Assembly: GCA_014898425.1 (NCBI GenBank)
Contig: RCSZ01000005.1
Location: 1,054,001 to 1,118,000 of the forward strand
Length of the DNA stretch: 64,000 bases
Direction of reading: 5' to 3'
DNA from: Botryotinia globosa
Lineage: Eukaryota; Ascomycota; Leotiomycetes; Helotiales; Sclerotiniaceae
Below are positions 48,696 to 59,277 of the stretch, piece after piece. Under the pieces are notes generated by a model that ran no database searches, had not been told where the DNA came from, and saw only the letters and a program-made list of their open reading frames with translations. Every line of letters begins with the position of its first letter. Position 1 is the stretch's first letter. Position numbers and translations under genes: made by a program.

Positions 48696-50178
48696 ATGTC
48701 GGATTCCGACCTCAATTCAAGACCTACAACACCCCTCCCAGAGGCTGGAAACGATGCTGGAGATCCAAATAGACCCATTTCACAAGAACGAGATACTCCA
48801 GAACCTCCTGTGGCCAACCCAGATCTCGATATGGATGATTTAGATAATGCAGAGGATGGCGGCGCTGGATCCGATAATGAATCAGATCTTTCTGATGTCG
48901 ATGAAGCCAATTTTGATGATTTCGATGCAAGTAAAGTTGCTTTGGATGAGAGACCCATGGTCGGTATCGATGAAGATATTGCGAAGACGTTGAAGGCCAG
49001 TAAGCGCAAGCGTGCGGAAGGTGAAGCAAAGAAACCAAAAGAAGGAAAGCGAGACAAAAAGAAGAGGCCGCGCAGAGACTCAGATGAGGATCCTGATGGA
49101 ATGGAGATTGATGGAAAGAGAATCAGAAAGCCCAAGAGAGTTGAGGGTGAGGGAAAGGATAGAGACAGAACCAAGGAACGAAGAAAGGCAACACCAGAAC
49201 CAGAAAATGATGAAAATCTCACGCCGGATGAGAGGAGACGTAGAGCTTTAGATAAGGCTATGGATGCTGCGCTCAAGAATCCAAACAAGAGAAGAAGAAA
49301 GAAGGATGAAGTGGTATGTACATGTTTTCTGTTGTGAAAGACATAGGATCTAACTTCGTGGCAGGATTTGGAAGAAGCTTTCGATGATGAAATTGCAGCT
49401 TTGAAGCTTCGAATGGAAGAAGCATGTCAAGCCGATAATGCTGCTCGAGATGCCAACTTACCCGCAACTAGAAAGCTTGAGATGTTACCAGAAGTCGTCG
49501 CTCTTCTGAACAGAAACACCATTCAACATTCCATCGTCGACCCCGATACCAACTTCCTACAATCCGTCAAGTTTTTCTTGGAACCACTAAATGATGGGAG
49601 TCTCCCGGCATACAATATTCAACGTGATCTCTTTCAAGCACTCGCGCGTTTACCGATTGAAAAGGAAGCACTTCTAAGCAGTGGAATTGGTAAGGTCGTT
49701 CTATATTACACGAAGAGCAAGAGGCCAGAAATTCAAATCAAGAGAATCGCTGAAAGATTATTGGGAGAATGGTCACGACCAATTTTGAAGCGAAGTGACG
49801 ATTATAAGAAGCGTAAGGTCGCAACAAAGGATTATGATTTCCAGTATGTATATTCAATCCAACACTGTTGTGTCTACTAACATCCACTCCAGAGCCGCAC
49901 AACTTGCGATCCGTCCGTCCGGCACCCAATCTTCGCAAATGCCTTCTTCCCAAAGAACACAACTCACAGCTCGTGATATTGAGCGTCAACGTCTTCTCGC
50001 ACCAAAAGTCATTAGCAATAGAGCTAGAATGGAAACTTCAAATACCAGTTATTCGATCGCTCCTAGAAGTAACTTCGACCCAAGTAGAGGGTTGGATCCA
50101 TCTTCCAGGCCTATTGGTGCCGGTGGTGTAGACGCCTTTAGAAAGATGACGGCGAAACAGGGGAAGAAGAGGTCATAA
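48696..50178 (+). CDS. IWS1: Transcription elongation factor Iws1/Spn1
   Basis: Iws1 (yeast Spn1) binds Spt6 and histones and travels with RNA polymerase II. Exons 48696-49313, 49365-49843 and 49893-50178 give 460 residues. The N-terminal 200 residues are disordered, acidic at first (DLDMDDLDNAED) and then strongly basic (KRKRAEGEAKKPKEGKRDKK). The conserved TFIIS N-terminal-like helical domain covers about 210-370, with NRNTIQHSIVDPDTNFLQSV, SLPAYNIQRDLFQALARLPI and IKRIAERLLGEWSRPI, all hallmarks of Iws1. The C-terminal 90 residues are basic and disordered and end GKKRS. Introns are 51 and 49 nt with clear GTATGT donors. The start is the ATG of MSDSDLNSRPTTPLP, 400 bases from the divergent BRL1 start. 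Confidence 0.94.
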
Positions 50179-52061
50179 GATTGACTGCGCAGCTATGACG
50201 ATCGTGCTATTCAGAGGACTTGTATTATTGAATGAAGGGAGAAAGGAAGGTATGCAGGGCGTTGGTAACTTCGTCGGAATGCTAACATAAAGGACGTTTC
50301 ACGGATATCATAGGAAGGAATTAAGAAAGAACGAAAGAAAGATAATCATGCATATGCGGCACATACTAGGTAGTTATCTTAATCAAGTCAATTCGGGCCA
50401 CAAAATTGAGAAACTCGAAATATCTATCCCTCTCCTAGCACTAATACTTGAATTTTTGTTTCTTTATCCCCGAGTGCGAATTGGAAAGTCGATTCGAGAA
50501 TCAGATGATCCTCAGGAGATACTCACATATATATTCAGTATGAAAATTCGGGTCCGAAAACGTCTTGAAGAGAGTGATTGGCACACGCAAGGTCGTTGTT
50601 TCATAACAAATGGATGGATGGATGAAGGATATAGAATACAACGTCTCATCGCATCGCATCGCATCGCATGAAATCTCATCTAATGTTACAGTACCTTGAT
50701 AATGTAGCGAGCGGTACCAGTTCCTCGTCTGTAATATTGTTTAAGGCCCCTTTTTATACCGCACGCTTCGTATAGAATGAGCTTCGTTTCTTGGAATAGA
50801 ATGTATCTCCTGAATGTTTATTCACATAGGCGAAGTCCGTCTTACGAAATGTGAAGAGCTGAAGGTCAAGAAGATGGGGGGATTGTGCATAACGTGATTC
50901 GGATGCGAGGGATCCGAAAGTTACCTATAGTGCTATTGGGAGGGAGGTGCATTCCGTAGTTTTCCGATGGATGGTTATGGGCGTAGTGGGTCTTTCAATC
51001 TGGTGGATGTTTTTTGAGTTTGGTATTTGTGTGGTTGGCTGCTTCCGCGGTTTTAGTGCCGGTATTTGCTTTCGGCTTTTCTTTTAGCTTTCGTGCTTGT
51101 CTTGCTGACGTGATGGGTGAGAGGGTGGCGTTGAAGTTGCAGATTGGAGAAATACTACTCGAATTTCGGATGTGCGGATCACTTGCATTTTTGAACTAAT
51201 GCTGCGCGGGTCGGGCCAGTTCTTGGGCTAAGCAGAGATGAGGTAGAAATGTATGTCATGTATGTCGGTAACTACTAGCAGAGTTATGGCTGGTGGTATG
51301 ACATGGTGGGATGTAGGTAGTCTGTGTATATGTGGGAGCATGGAAAAATGGATGCTATTATTTGGGGATTGACAATAGTATTCCGTTTTGGGGGGGGGGG
51401 GGGGTGAGCTTTGGTTTTTAGATGAGCTCTTGGGTATTTTTGCATTTTGTTCGTTCCAGTGTTCAGAGCGGAGAAACTTTGAGAGGAGATGAGTATCTCG
51501 GCTTGCTAGGGAATTTGAAGGATTAAGAGGGAAACATGATTCTCAACACAGAGGCTTAAGACAATGAATTTGGCTTGATGGCTGGTAAAGCGTCTGAACC
51601 TTCATTTCTAGCACTAGAGTATTCATTGCTGTGTCAGCTCAAGTAGTCAATGACAAGAGCACAGCATCACCATTTGAACAGAGTAATCACAAAAACTAGT
51701 AGATGCGGAGAGAGAAAACATGCTTGAGAATCTAATTTAGATTTTATTTTGATTTTTCTTCATCAAAATTTCCAGCGAACAAACAACTGTACTGAAATTT
51801 CTGAAATTTTGTAGAAATTCCCGGGTATCCTTCTGCTGTTCCGCTAAATCCATCCATTCCTTTCCTTTCCTTTCCCATCATTATTCCATAACGCCTGTTC
51901 CAAAATATCGTGAAATTTCGATTTTTTTTTTCCTGGAAAAAACCGCTCCAAACACCATTTGTTCTTTTACAATTCTTGCTCCTTCCAAGTTTCCATTACC
52001 TCCTCCAACTTCAACTTGTAGAATTTTTAGCACTCATAATCTACGAGCCCCACACTAGCGC
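50179..52061. other. Convergent spacer between IWS1 and the bHLH gene
   Basis: No gene is supported over 1.9 kb. It holds the 3' flanks of both neighbours, a CATCG repeat at 50646-50669 and a run of 15 G at 51390-51404. The plus-strand frames at 50348-50671 and 51014-51199 show no domain. Confidence 0.55.
51390..51404. repeat. Homopolymer run of 15 G
   Basis: Fifteen consecutive guanines on the plus strand. Such runs are slippage-prone and the exact length may vary between reads or strains. Confidence 0.9.
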
Positions 52062-53590
52062 TCACGATCCATATCTCCCTCTTTGCATTCCGTTGGTTTG
52101 TTGTGGTGCCCCATTTTGGGATTGACTGGACATGACTAACATTTCGAAAGCTTCAATGCGGGATTTAAGAGCTGCGTTCTCTTTTTGAAGGTATTTGTTG
52201 CGTTTCTCGAGGTGGTTGATGTATTCTGTTGCTTTAGATAATACAGTCGCCTGTTAAATTTATTAGATCCAAAGTTTCATCAAATCAGGTGTCTGAAAGA
52301 GCATACCTTATTTAATTTATGTGCTGGTGTTAAGCCTTGTAAATCTTCTTCCTCATCATCCCCATTAATATGCTCATCGCCATCTTCCTGTCCCCTCGAA
52401 CATTTTCTGGTCATCACTCTCAAACTAGGTACACTGTCCCTTAGCAGAGCAATTTTATCATTCAAGTTCGTTCGGTATCGCTTCTCGATCATGTTATGGG
52501 CGGTCTTCTTGATGGGTGGATGACGGGCGGGTACCTCATCTTCACCGTCGGAATTCGAATCTGAAGAACAAGCTGATGATTTGCGTTTCAAGTTATTAGA
52601 ATGGTTTGAATTTGACATTGACTGGCGTGTAGGTCTGGAAATTGGAGAATGCGATGGCGAACTTCTGGATGAGGTAGGAGAAGTGGGATATGCAGAGGTG
52701 TTTTGAGTTTGTTGAGGCATAGCAATAGCACGAAGTTGAATTTCTTCTTGAGGAGTGAGTGTACGGTTATAGAGTATAGGTTGCTGCTGAAGATTGGGGA
52801 TGGTTTGTGCGCGACGGAGGTTGATATTTGAGGTCATTTGGGGTCGTGCCCAAGATAGAGGGGTGGAGTATAAACCATCCCTAGATGGAATGTCGATCAT
52901 CGGCGAATTCATGAGATTGCTTGGTGTGGGTTGAAAGAGTTGTTCTCCCGCGTCGACTAAATTATCGTCACCGAATACTGCTGCTTCGTCGATGCTAGAA
53001 AGATTGCGGGAGAGCTCGAGACCGCTCATATTAGGCGAGAGGGGCTCAATTTTGAGTTCTGGGAAGAAATCCGAGGTAGGTGACAGGGCTGCTTCACTTG
53101 GGTCGTCCCAACGCATCCAATCCTCAAAGGTACCAAAGTCAAATGCTTGGCCTGTGGATGATTTGCGGTTTGTGTTTTGGAATGGTTCTTCTTTGGGGAG
53201 GATGTAAGAAGGTCTGGAGAAAATTGGGTCGGATGAGGTTGGTGATGGAAGAATGGAGTCACAAGAGTCTGAGTTGTTGACGAGCGCAGGCTCACTATCC
53301 CAGTTAAATGGGGAAGTACTCTGCTATAAGAACTGACTGTCAGTCAATGCTGCAGTGGGGAAGGGTTGTTGAAGAGAAGACGAATAGAAAGCAACTGCAA
53401 GAGGTGGAGTTTATCCACATGACATATCCGAAAGACCCGGATAACTTGAAGAAATGCTCGCTTCGTAGCCATCATTGACTTCATGATGTTCTTGTGTTTG
53501 AAGGAATCGTATTCTACTACTTACTTCAGTTTGCTGCCGTGACAATGAGAAGTAATCGACGGCAGGCTTCTGGCAAATCACACTTGCCAT
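52062..53590 (-). CDS. bHLH-zipper transcription factor with SREBP-type basic region
   Basis: Minus-strand exons 53590-53525, 53323-52307 and 52250-52062 give 423 residues. The basic region [18 protein letters not shown] (about 297-314) has the His-Glu-Arg E-box contacts and the tyrosine in KRYR that marks SREBP-like factors and allows binding to sterol-response as well as E-box sites. Helix 1 is followed by a long acidic loop ([13 protein letters not shown]), then helix 2 ([20 protein letters not shown]) and a leucine-zipper-like extension. No membrane segments follow, so it is not a membrane-anchored SREBP. It resembles the soluble fungal bHLH factors of the SrbB/DevR kind; I cannot decide which. 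The N-terminal part is disordered and Ser/Pro-rich, with an acidic patch that could activate transcription. The 66-nt first exon ([17 protein letters not shown]) is inferred from frame and splice sites. Confidence 0.88.
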
Positions 53591-56500
53591 TGAGGAGATT
53601 GATGATACCAGTTTGAATTTTGAAGTAAGTCGAAACTTACACCTTGATAGTTATTTCAACTGGAGCTGAAAGAATATATCGGAGTCTATGTTGTTGAGGG
53701 AATGCCGAGGTTATTAATACAAAGCCCGACAAAGGAAGTGATTGTGAGTAAGGTATTTGATAATGTGGACGATTTAAAGGATTATCCTTGAAGTCAAATA
53801 ACGTGTTCGATTTGTTGATGGTTTGATATCTTTATGATCTGGTTGTGGCGTAGAAATGTTGGTTGTATTTGGGGTATGGACCTTTAAATAGAATGGTAGA
53901 GGGGGTGAATCCTCACAATTTTGATATAAAATTTGGAAAGTGTCAATTTCTCGGAATGACCATGTGGTAAGAAGATGTTTCCAAACTTTCAAGCCTCAGT
54001 ACCGGTTCATCTTCGTTATCATACGAGTATCACGATTTGTATGATGTGATGTTAGAATGAATTGTGGAGATCGAAGCCGAATCCAGACTTAATTTTTGTT
54101 CACTGAACATAGGCGGGGGACTCCGGCAACGTTGGAAAGTAAAAAGATGTAAGAAACAATTTGAGAAGCAACAGAGAAACAACTGGGCACTGCCAGAATT
54201 AATGTATTGGACGGGGAAAGGGCAGTTAGATGGAAATAAAGGAAGCACTTTGTGGAAGTAGACGAAAAAGAATGGAATAGAATAGCAGGCCTAGTATTGA
54301 GCATATAGTAGTACCAGAATAGGAACAGATAGAAATGCATCCAAGGTTTCATACAGCATCAACATGATTCGATAGGAGCTCTGCATTTATGCATCAATAT
54401 CAAGCTTCCCAAGCTCCTAGGCAAGCACAAGAATGAATCAATCAACAAATTGGACAGTTCATGGTTGAGTTGCTTGGATATTTCGGAATTAGATGTACGC
54501 ATACAATCCATTACTTACCGGACCCCAATCCCGTATGAATGTATCCCATTCCGTAGAACTCCCCGAATGTCATCGAGATCCCACAATGGAGCCGTGTCTA
54601 TGACTTTGTGTATGATTTGCATAGAAGAGCAAACAGTTGATTGGGTACTTCAAAAGGCTGTATACTCTGGGTATGAAGTTATGAGGGCGAAGCACATGCC
54701 TTCGGCTTCTCTTTGGATGAGAATCAATAGATATTACTTGGATTAGAAACATTATCGACCCCGAAACGTGTTAGGATGTAACTTCTTAGATGCCATAACT
54801 GACGAGAATTTCATATAGTGGGCTGATTTTCTGAAAGTTTTCATGCACGTTCCTCAATGTCCCATCGAAACTTACCCAACCAACCAAGCCTTACAGACCA
54901 CCCATGCATATCAAAACTAGGAAGAAGTAAAAAAGAACTAGAGTGGCTGTTCTAAACCAATCGATTCAATACTAATTCGGTTATTTATGTGACCTAAATC
55001 CCCTTATTGATAGAACGGAGCGAGCCGGATCAGCCTTAATTAACTGTTCCGGGTGCTTATTAAGGACCATTTTATCCTTACAATCCTTACGGACGTTGAG
55101 TGCCGCTTCCACATGTTAAAAGTGTGTGGAAGTGTACATTGTACAGAGTTCCACCAATGACCTTCATTCTATATATGGTTGTCACCTCAATAAGTTGCTA
55201 ACAAGAGTAACATTGCATCAAAGCAGCGTTAATTCGAAATAGCAGGGAGCTTTTGAAGATCCCCAGGAGTACAAGGGTACCCAGGGAGAACTTCCGGATT
55301 GTATAATATCTCCGACGTATATCGACAGACGTTAACGTCATCCCTTACTCAATATGTATATCTTGTCTACTCCTCCACCATCTCAGGAACGAAAGAACGG
55401 TTTTCATCGACGATGAGAGTCAACTATCAAATCATACATCAATACAGCATAACATGAACTGGACATTTGGTTTTATGTTAGGGGGTCGAACACTTTCAAT
55501 GACAATCCTTCCTTGAAGAGTTGCTCGTGCAGGATCGTGCATGTTTTCCGGGGTTGAATAGGCTCTCATCTAAACCATATTGGTATTTATATGCGCATCC
55601 GGAATTCGCTTTCCAGCTTTCCGTTACTAAATCTGTTTTTTCTAGACCTTCCGTTCGGCTCAAGTTACCTTTCCACCGAGCATTGAAGTGCATATGCTCT
55701 TGAGGTGTGGAGGAGATATTGTGATGATCACGAGTGTGTTTGTTGTTCTCACTCCGAATTACAAGATTTTGTTCAATCGTCATGAAATAGTATCAGCACT
55801 CATTGAATACGTTGTTTAGTACCGTCTACGAATAGTTCATCAAGTTGATGAGGTCACTACATACCACAATTGCACACCGCCTACGCCGTGCTCTTGTCGT
55901 CTTGCTGTGCAAGGACCCCGAGACCGTTTGCTTGTTACCCCGCATTTTGTCAAACCATCATCGCAATATATTCGCCCCTTATCTTGCTGGAGGAATCCCA
56001 AATCAATGGTCCTGCTCCCACGGTTAATTACATTATCTGAGCCTGCTTTTTCACCACGGATATCTGCACGACCCTTGTTGAACAGAAGTGCCTCTTCGTA
56101 GTACACTTTTTTCTGAATGTCTAATCATGGGACTATCAAAGTCAGGTTGAAATTGTAAGCCTCATCCATTATCAGCCTTCTCATGCATTGCTATGTCGGA
56201 AATGCAGTGCTACAGTGTCACAAGGAGCTCAAACATAGACTTTTTGATACCAACGTCATGGACTTCTGACTTTGCAGTTCATCCCTTCCACAGTATGCGA
56301 AGTTTTTACGTTGCTGTGAGACAATATTGAACCAATATACAAACAATCAGTGGTTATGCCGTGAAAACCTGACATACCAACGCGTTGGACAGCGTTTCAG
56401 TAACGTCAATATAGTATTGCGTGAGAGTTCTTCAGGCTAGATTGCAATAGACTGGGCGGCAAATTTGGGGGTTTGCTTGACTTTCACTTGGGGGAAGACG

Positions 56501-58339
56501 AAATCCTTTGAAATTTTACGGAATTTTTCCAGGATTTCTTGCAAAAATAGCTAGCGAGATTCGCCCCCACTGCTGGAGCGGGAGCCAGCAGTAGCCCCGC
56601 ACTAACAGTATGCAGAGGATTCACGCTTAGAGGGAATGGCGGAGATGAAGGAAGGTTTCGTTTGAATTTTGATGTTAGGGGATTTGCTTGCTCTGCTGAT
56701 GGTGTTCGGAGATTCGCAAGTCTTTCGGGATGTTTGATATTCGGTATTCATGGACCAGGTAAATCCTCGGCGAATTTTGGTGAAAGCTCTAATGGGGCTG
56801 GGTGTGCTCATTAATGAGGCGCACTAGGGATTTGCAAACGAATAAAAATAGCTTCGAAAGATGTATGATGAAAGTACTTAAGGGCCCATTCTCCACTTCT
56901 ATATTTCTGGAATTGTTTGTTTCGAGGTTATCGGACGAGATGTTGCCGTTGCCCAATAAGGAGGCTAACTAACAATCCAGCAAACTCTCTTTGTTGCACG
57001 TGTAACTACTTTCTCGCACTTCCATATGCAAATGAAAGCATTCCAAGATCTATTTGCAGCACTATTGGCGTACCACTAGATATCTGTACGATACATCAGA
57101 TGAACTCTATCGATAAATGAATTTGGAGATGATCGATTTCAAACAGGAATGAGTCTTTCGGTAGGAACTCATATGTCTTGCGATGGAACATAGGTCGTGG
57201 CCTACGTTTACCAACTTTCGTCTGATTACAACATATAGCTTCAGAAGTTGAAACGGATCGTTTGGGTTTCGCGCTCTGGTGAGATATGGTTTGTGGAGTG
57301 GCTTAGGATTTCTATATTTCAGGGTTCGTCTTAAGTAGTGGTCGTACTTCCTTCGAGACAATCTATAAATTGAGACAAAAGAAACTTTTGATACGGGTCC
57401 AAGTAATTTTCCCCCGAGACATCTCAAGTTCTACTGATGTGCGTGTTTCTTTGGGTATCTGGACGACGTTTATCCAGTACTTGTATTTCCACTACACATT
57501 CACAAGTGGCCCATTATTTAAGTTTCCTGCAAGCTCTAATCATATCGTGAGCGAACTTCCCACACAGCAATATCAGACAATGTCTGACGGACATTCAGAT
57601 ATTTAGACATCTCCTTCTCTAGAACATCCATCAAAAAGAAGAGAGGGACAAAAAGAAAGCTGGAGAGACACTTATAAAGTTACGGAAACATTTTTAGTCA
57701 AGGTAGGGTTCAACGTGAGAGCTCTACGTAAGGGCACTCGATATTACCTATCAGGCCCTCAAATTGCTCTAGTCGTTTCCCGCCAGACAACAACACACCT
57801 CGATATTTTCGGGGACCCAGAGATCTAACATTGTTGTTCTTCCTACCAACACAAATGAAACTCCAGGTTCTATGGGAGACAAAAATATCGAACACCTACA
57901 GATGCCGAGACTAAAGAAGATGTGTCAGAGCGAATACTCAAACATTCAATTCTCACACCACTTCCTGTTTAGTACGCAGAAGACTAGTAGCATTGGCTAG
58001 CATCGAACAGTGAATGAAGGAAGATAATACAGCCGGTAGCATATCCAAAACTGGGGATGTTTTTCAGAAATTTGAACAAAGCTAGATCATAGCTGGCGAG
58101 CAAATTCCAACAATTGAGTGAAATAAAGGCCCACAAAATCCACCAATACCGAATGCACTTTAGCTTTTTTCAACAGCAACAGACAACCATGATGAGGTGT
58201 ATAGATGAATATACTACTCTATGTTCCCTTCGAATAAAAAAAAGTCCTGTAGCAAAAGATCGACGACTAATGACTAGATCCAAAACTGAGCCAGAATCGC
58301 AGAAAATGGCAAAAAGTATCGTCTTGAGACATGGTATGT
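53591..58339. other. Gene-poor spacer upstream of the bHLH gene
   Basis: The first part is the bHLH promoter. Over 4.7 kb no ORF exceeds about 110 codons and none is recognisable. I see a hairpin-forming inverted repeat at about 55107-55136 (CTTCCACA with TGTGGAAG) and another at 56569-56598 (CCACTGCTGG with CCAGCAGTAG). Untranslated transcripts or transposon remnants too decayed to recognise are possible. Confidence 0.5.
56569..56598. repeat. Short hairpin-forming inverted repeat
   Basis: CCACTGCTGG is followed after about 8 bases by CCAGCAGTAG, giving a roughly 9-bp stem in G/C-rich sequence that stands out from the AT-rich surroundings. Confidence 0.5.
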
Positions 58340-58430
58340 GACCAGACTGGGGCACGATCCCAGGACCTTGTCCGTATTTAACAGGTATTAATTGTTAAGG
58401 ACACGTGATAACCAACTACACCATCCGGCC
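58340..58430 (-). tRNA. tRNA-Val (anticodon AAC) with an 18-nt intron
   Basis: Read on the minus strand, acceptor GGCCGGA pairs with TCTGGTC (with G-T pairs). The D arm is GTG-TAGTTGGTTAT-CAC, the anticodon stem pairs TGTCC with GGACA, and the loop TTAACA gives anticodon AAC. The intron is 58375-58392, in the canonical place. The T stem pairs CTGGG with CCCAG around the loop ATCGTGC, which lacks the usual TTCGA start. A T5 run (58311-58315 read on the minus strand) follows as a polymerase III stop. Confidence 0.82.
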
Positions 58431-58731
58431 TATTTGTATGATGTGGGCATCACAATGTTATAATATATACTCAGTTGGATCGTAGTGAGTGAAAAACATA
58501 GCTTGTGGATTTGGTGGGGCAGAAAAAAATCGCGAATAGTGGGGTCGTCTCGGCTCAACCCCTTCATTTTCTCGGTAGTCTGGTTTTTTTCATCAGAATT
58601 TTCCAACTCAACCCAAAAACCAGATTTTTACTTTAGGTCTTGGGATTGTCTCTCTTCTTTCCTCCACTTTTTCAAGGTCTTTTTAATATATAGTAACTTA
58701 AGCTCTCACTGCTATAAAACATCATAAGATT
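58431..58731. other. Spacer between tRNA-Val and tRNA-Arg
   Basis: These two tRNA genes diverge across about 300 bases of AT-rich sequence. No gene is seen. Confidence 0.6.
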
Positions 58732-58838
58732 TCCCTGCTGGCGCAATGGTAGCGCGCAAGACTTCTATCAAGGCCTCGAGCTTATGTTCGAGGACATGTC
58801 TGAATCTTGAGGCTACAGGTTCGAGCCCTGTGTAGGGA
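58732..58838 (+). tRNA. tRNA-Arg (anticodon TCT) with a 36-nt intron
   Basis: Acceptor TCCCTGC pairs with GTAGGGA, the D arm is GCGC-AATGGTA-GCGC, the anticodon stem pairs CAAGA with TCTTG, and the T arm is ACAGG-TTCGAGC-CCTGT. The loop CTTCTA gives anticodon TCT at 58764-58766, reading AGA codons. The intron is 58768-58803. A T5 run at about 58882 can end transcription. Confidence 0.9.
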
Positions 58839-59162
58839 GTTACCCCGAGTATCATCGGTTTGAATCCGTTGCCAGAAATCTACCTTTTTGCCCTTTTTAC
58901 CATTTTTGTGGTAGTTTACTTATTGGCCTTCGAGGGGATATCAGTGAAGCGCTTTACGCCAAGATTTTGTCGATTTATGTGGAAGATTTATGTCAAAATA
59001 GAACTAGTTTCCATTAGTTCCCAGAACAAAATTTTAGAGCGAAAATATTAGTCAAATATATTTTGTTCTTATTTTTGTATGTACATAGATCAAAAACTAG
59101 AATTACCCCGCGCTAGGCTAAAACCCCTTCTACTTCCAACACAAAAAACTGCAAAATTATGT
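58839..59162. other. Spacer between tRNA-Arg and tRNA-Leu
   Basis: The two genes converge here. A B-box-like sequence GGTTTGAATCC lies at 58857-58867, just after tRNA-Arg, without a tRNA fold around it. T runs that would terminate polymerase III from either side are present. No gene is seen. Confidence 0.55.
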
Positions 59163-59277
59163 GATGAGAGTGGGATTCGAACCCACGCCTGTTTCCAGAC
59201 CAGGAGATTGATATCAACCGTTTGTTAAGCGTTAATCACCTTAACCTGGCGCCTTAGACCAACTCGGCCATCTCACC
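59163..59277 (-). tRNA. tRNA-Leu (anticodon AAG) with a 33-nt intron
   Basis: Read on the minus strand, acceptor GGTGAGA pairs with TCTCATC. The D arm is the GCCGAGTTGGTCTAAGGC type seen in Leu tRNAs, the anticodon stem pairs CCAGG with CCTGG, and loop TTAAGG gives anticodon AAG. The intron is 59206-59238. A long variable arm (TCTGGAAACAGG) confirms a class II tRNA. The T arm GTGGG-TTCGAAT-CCCAC is canonical. A T6 run follows downstream. Confidence 0.93.
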
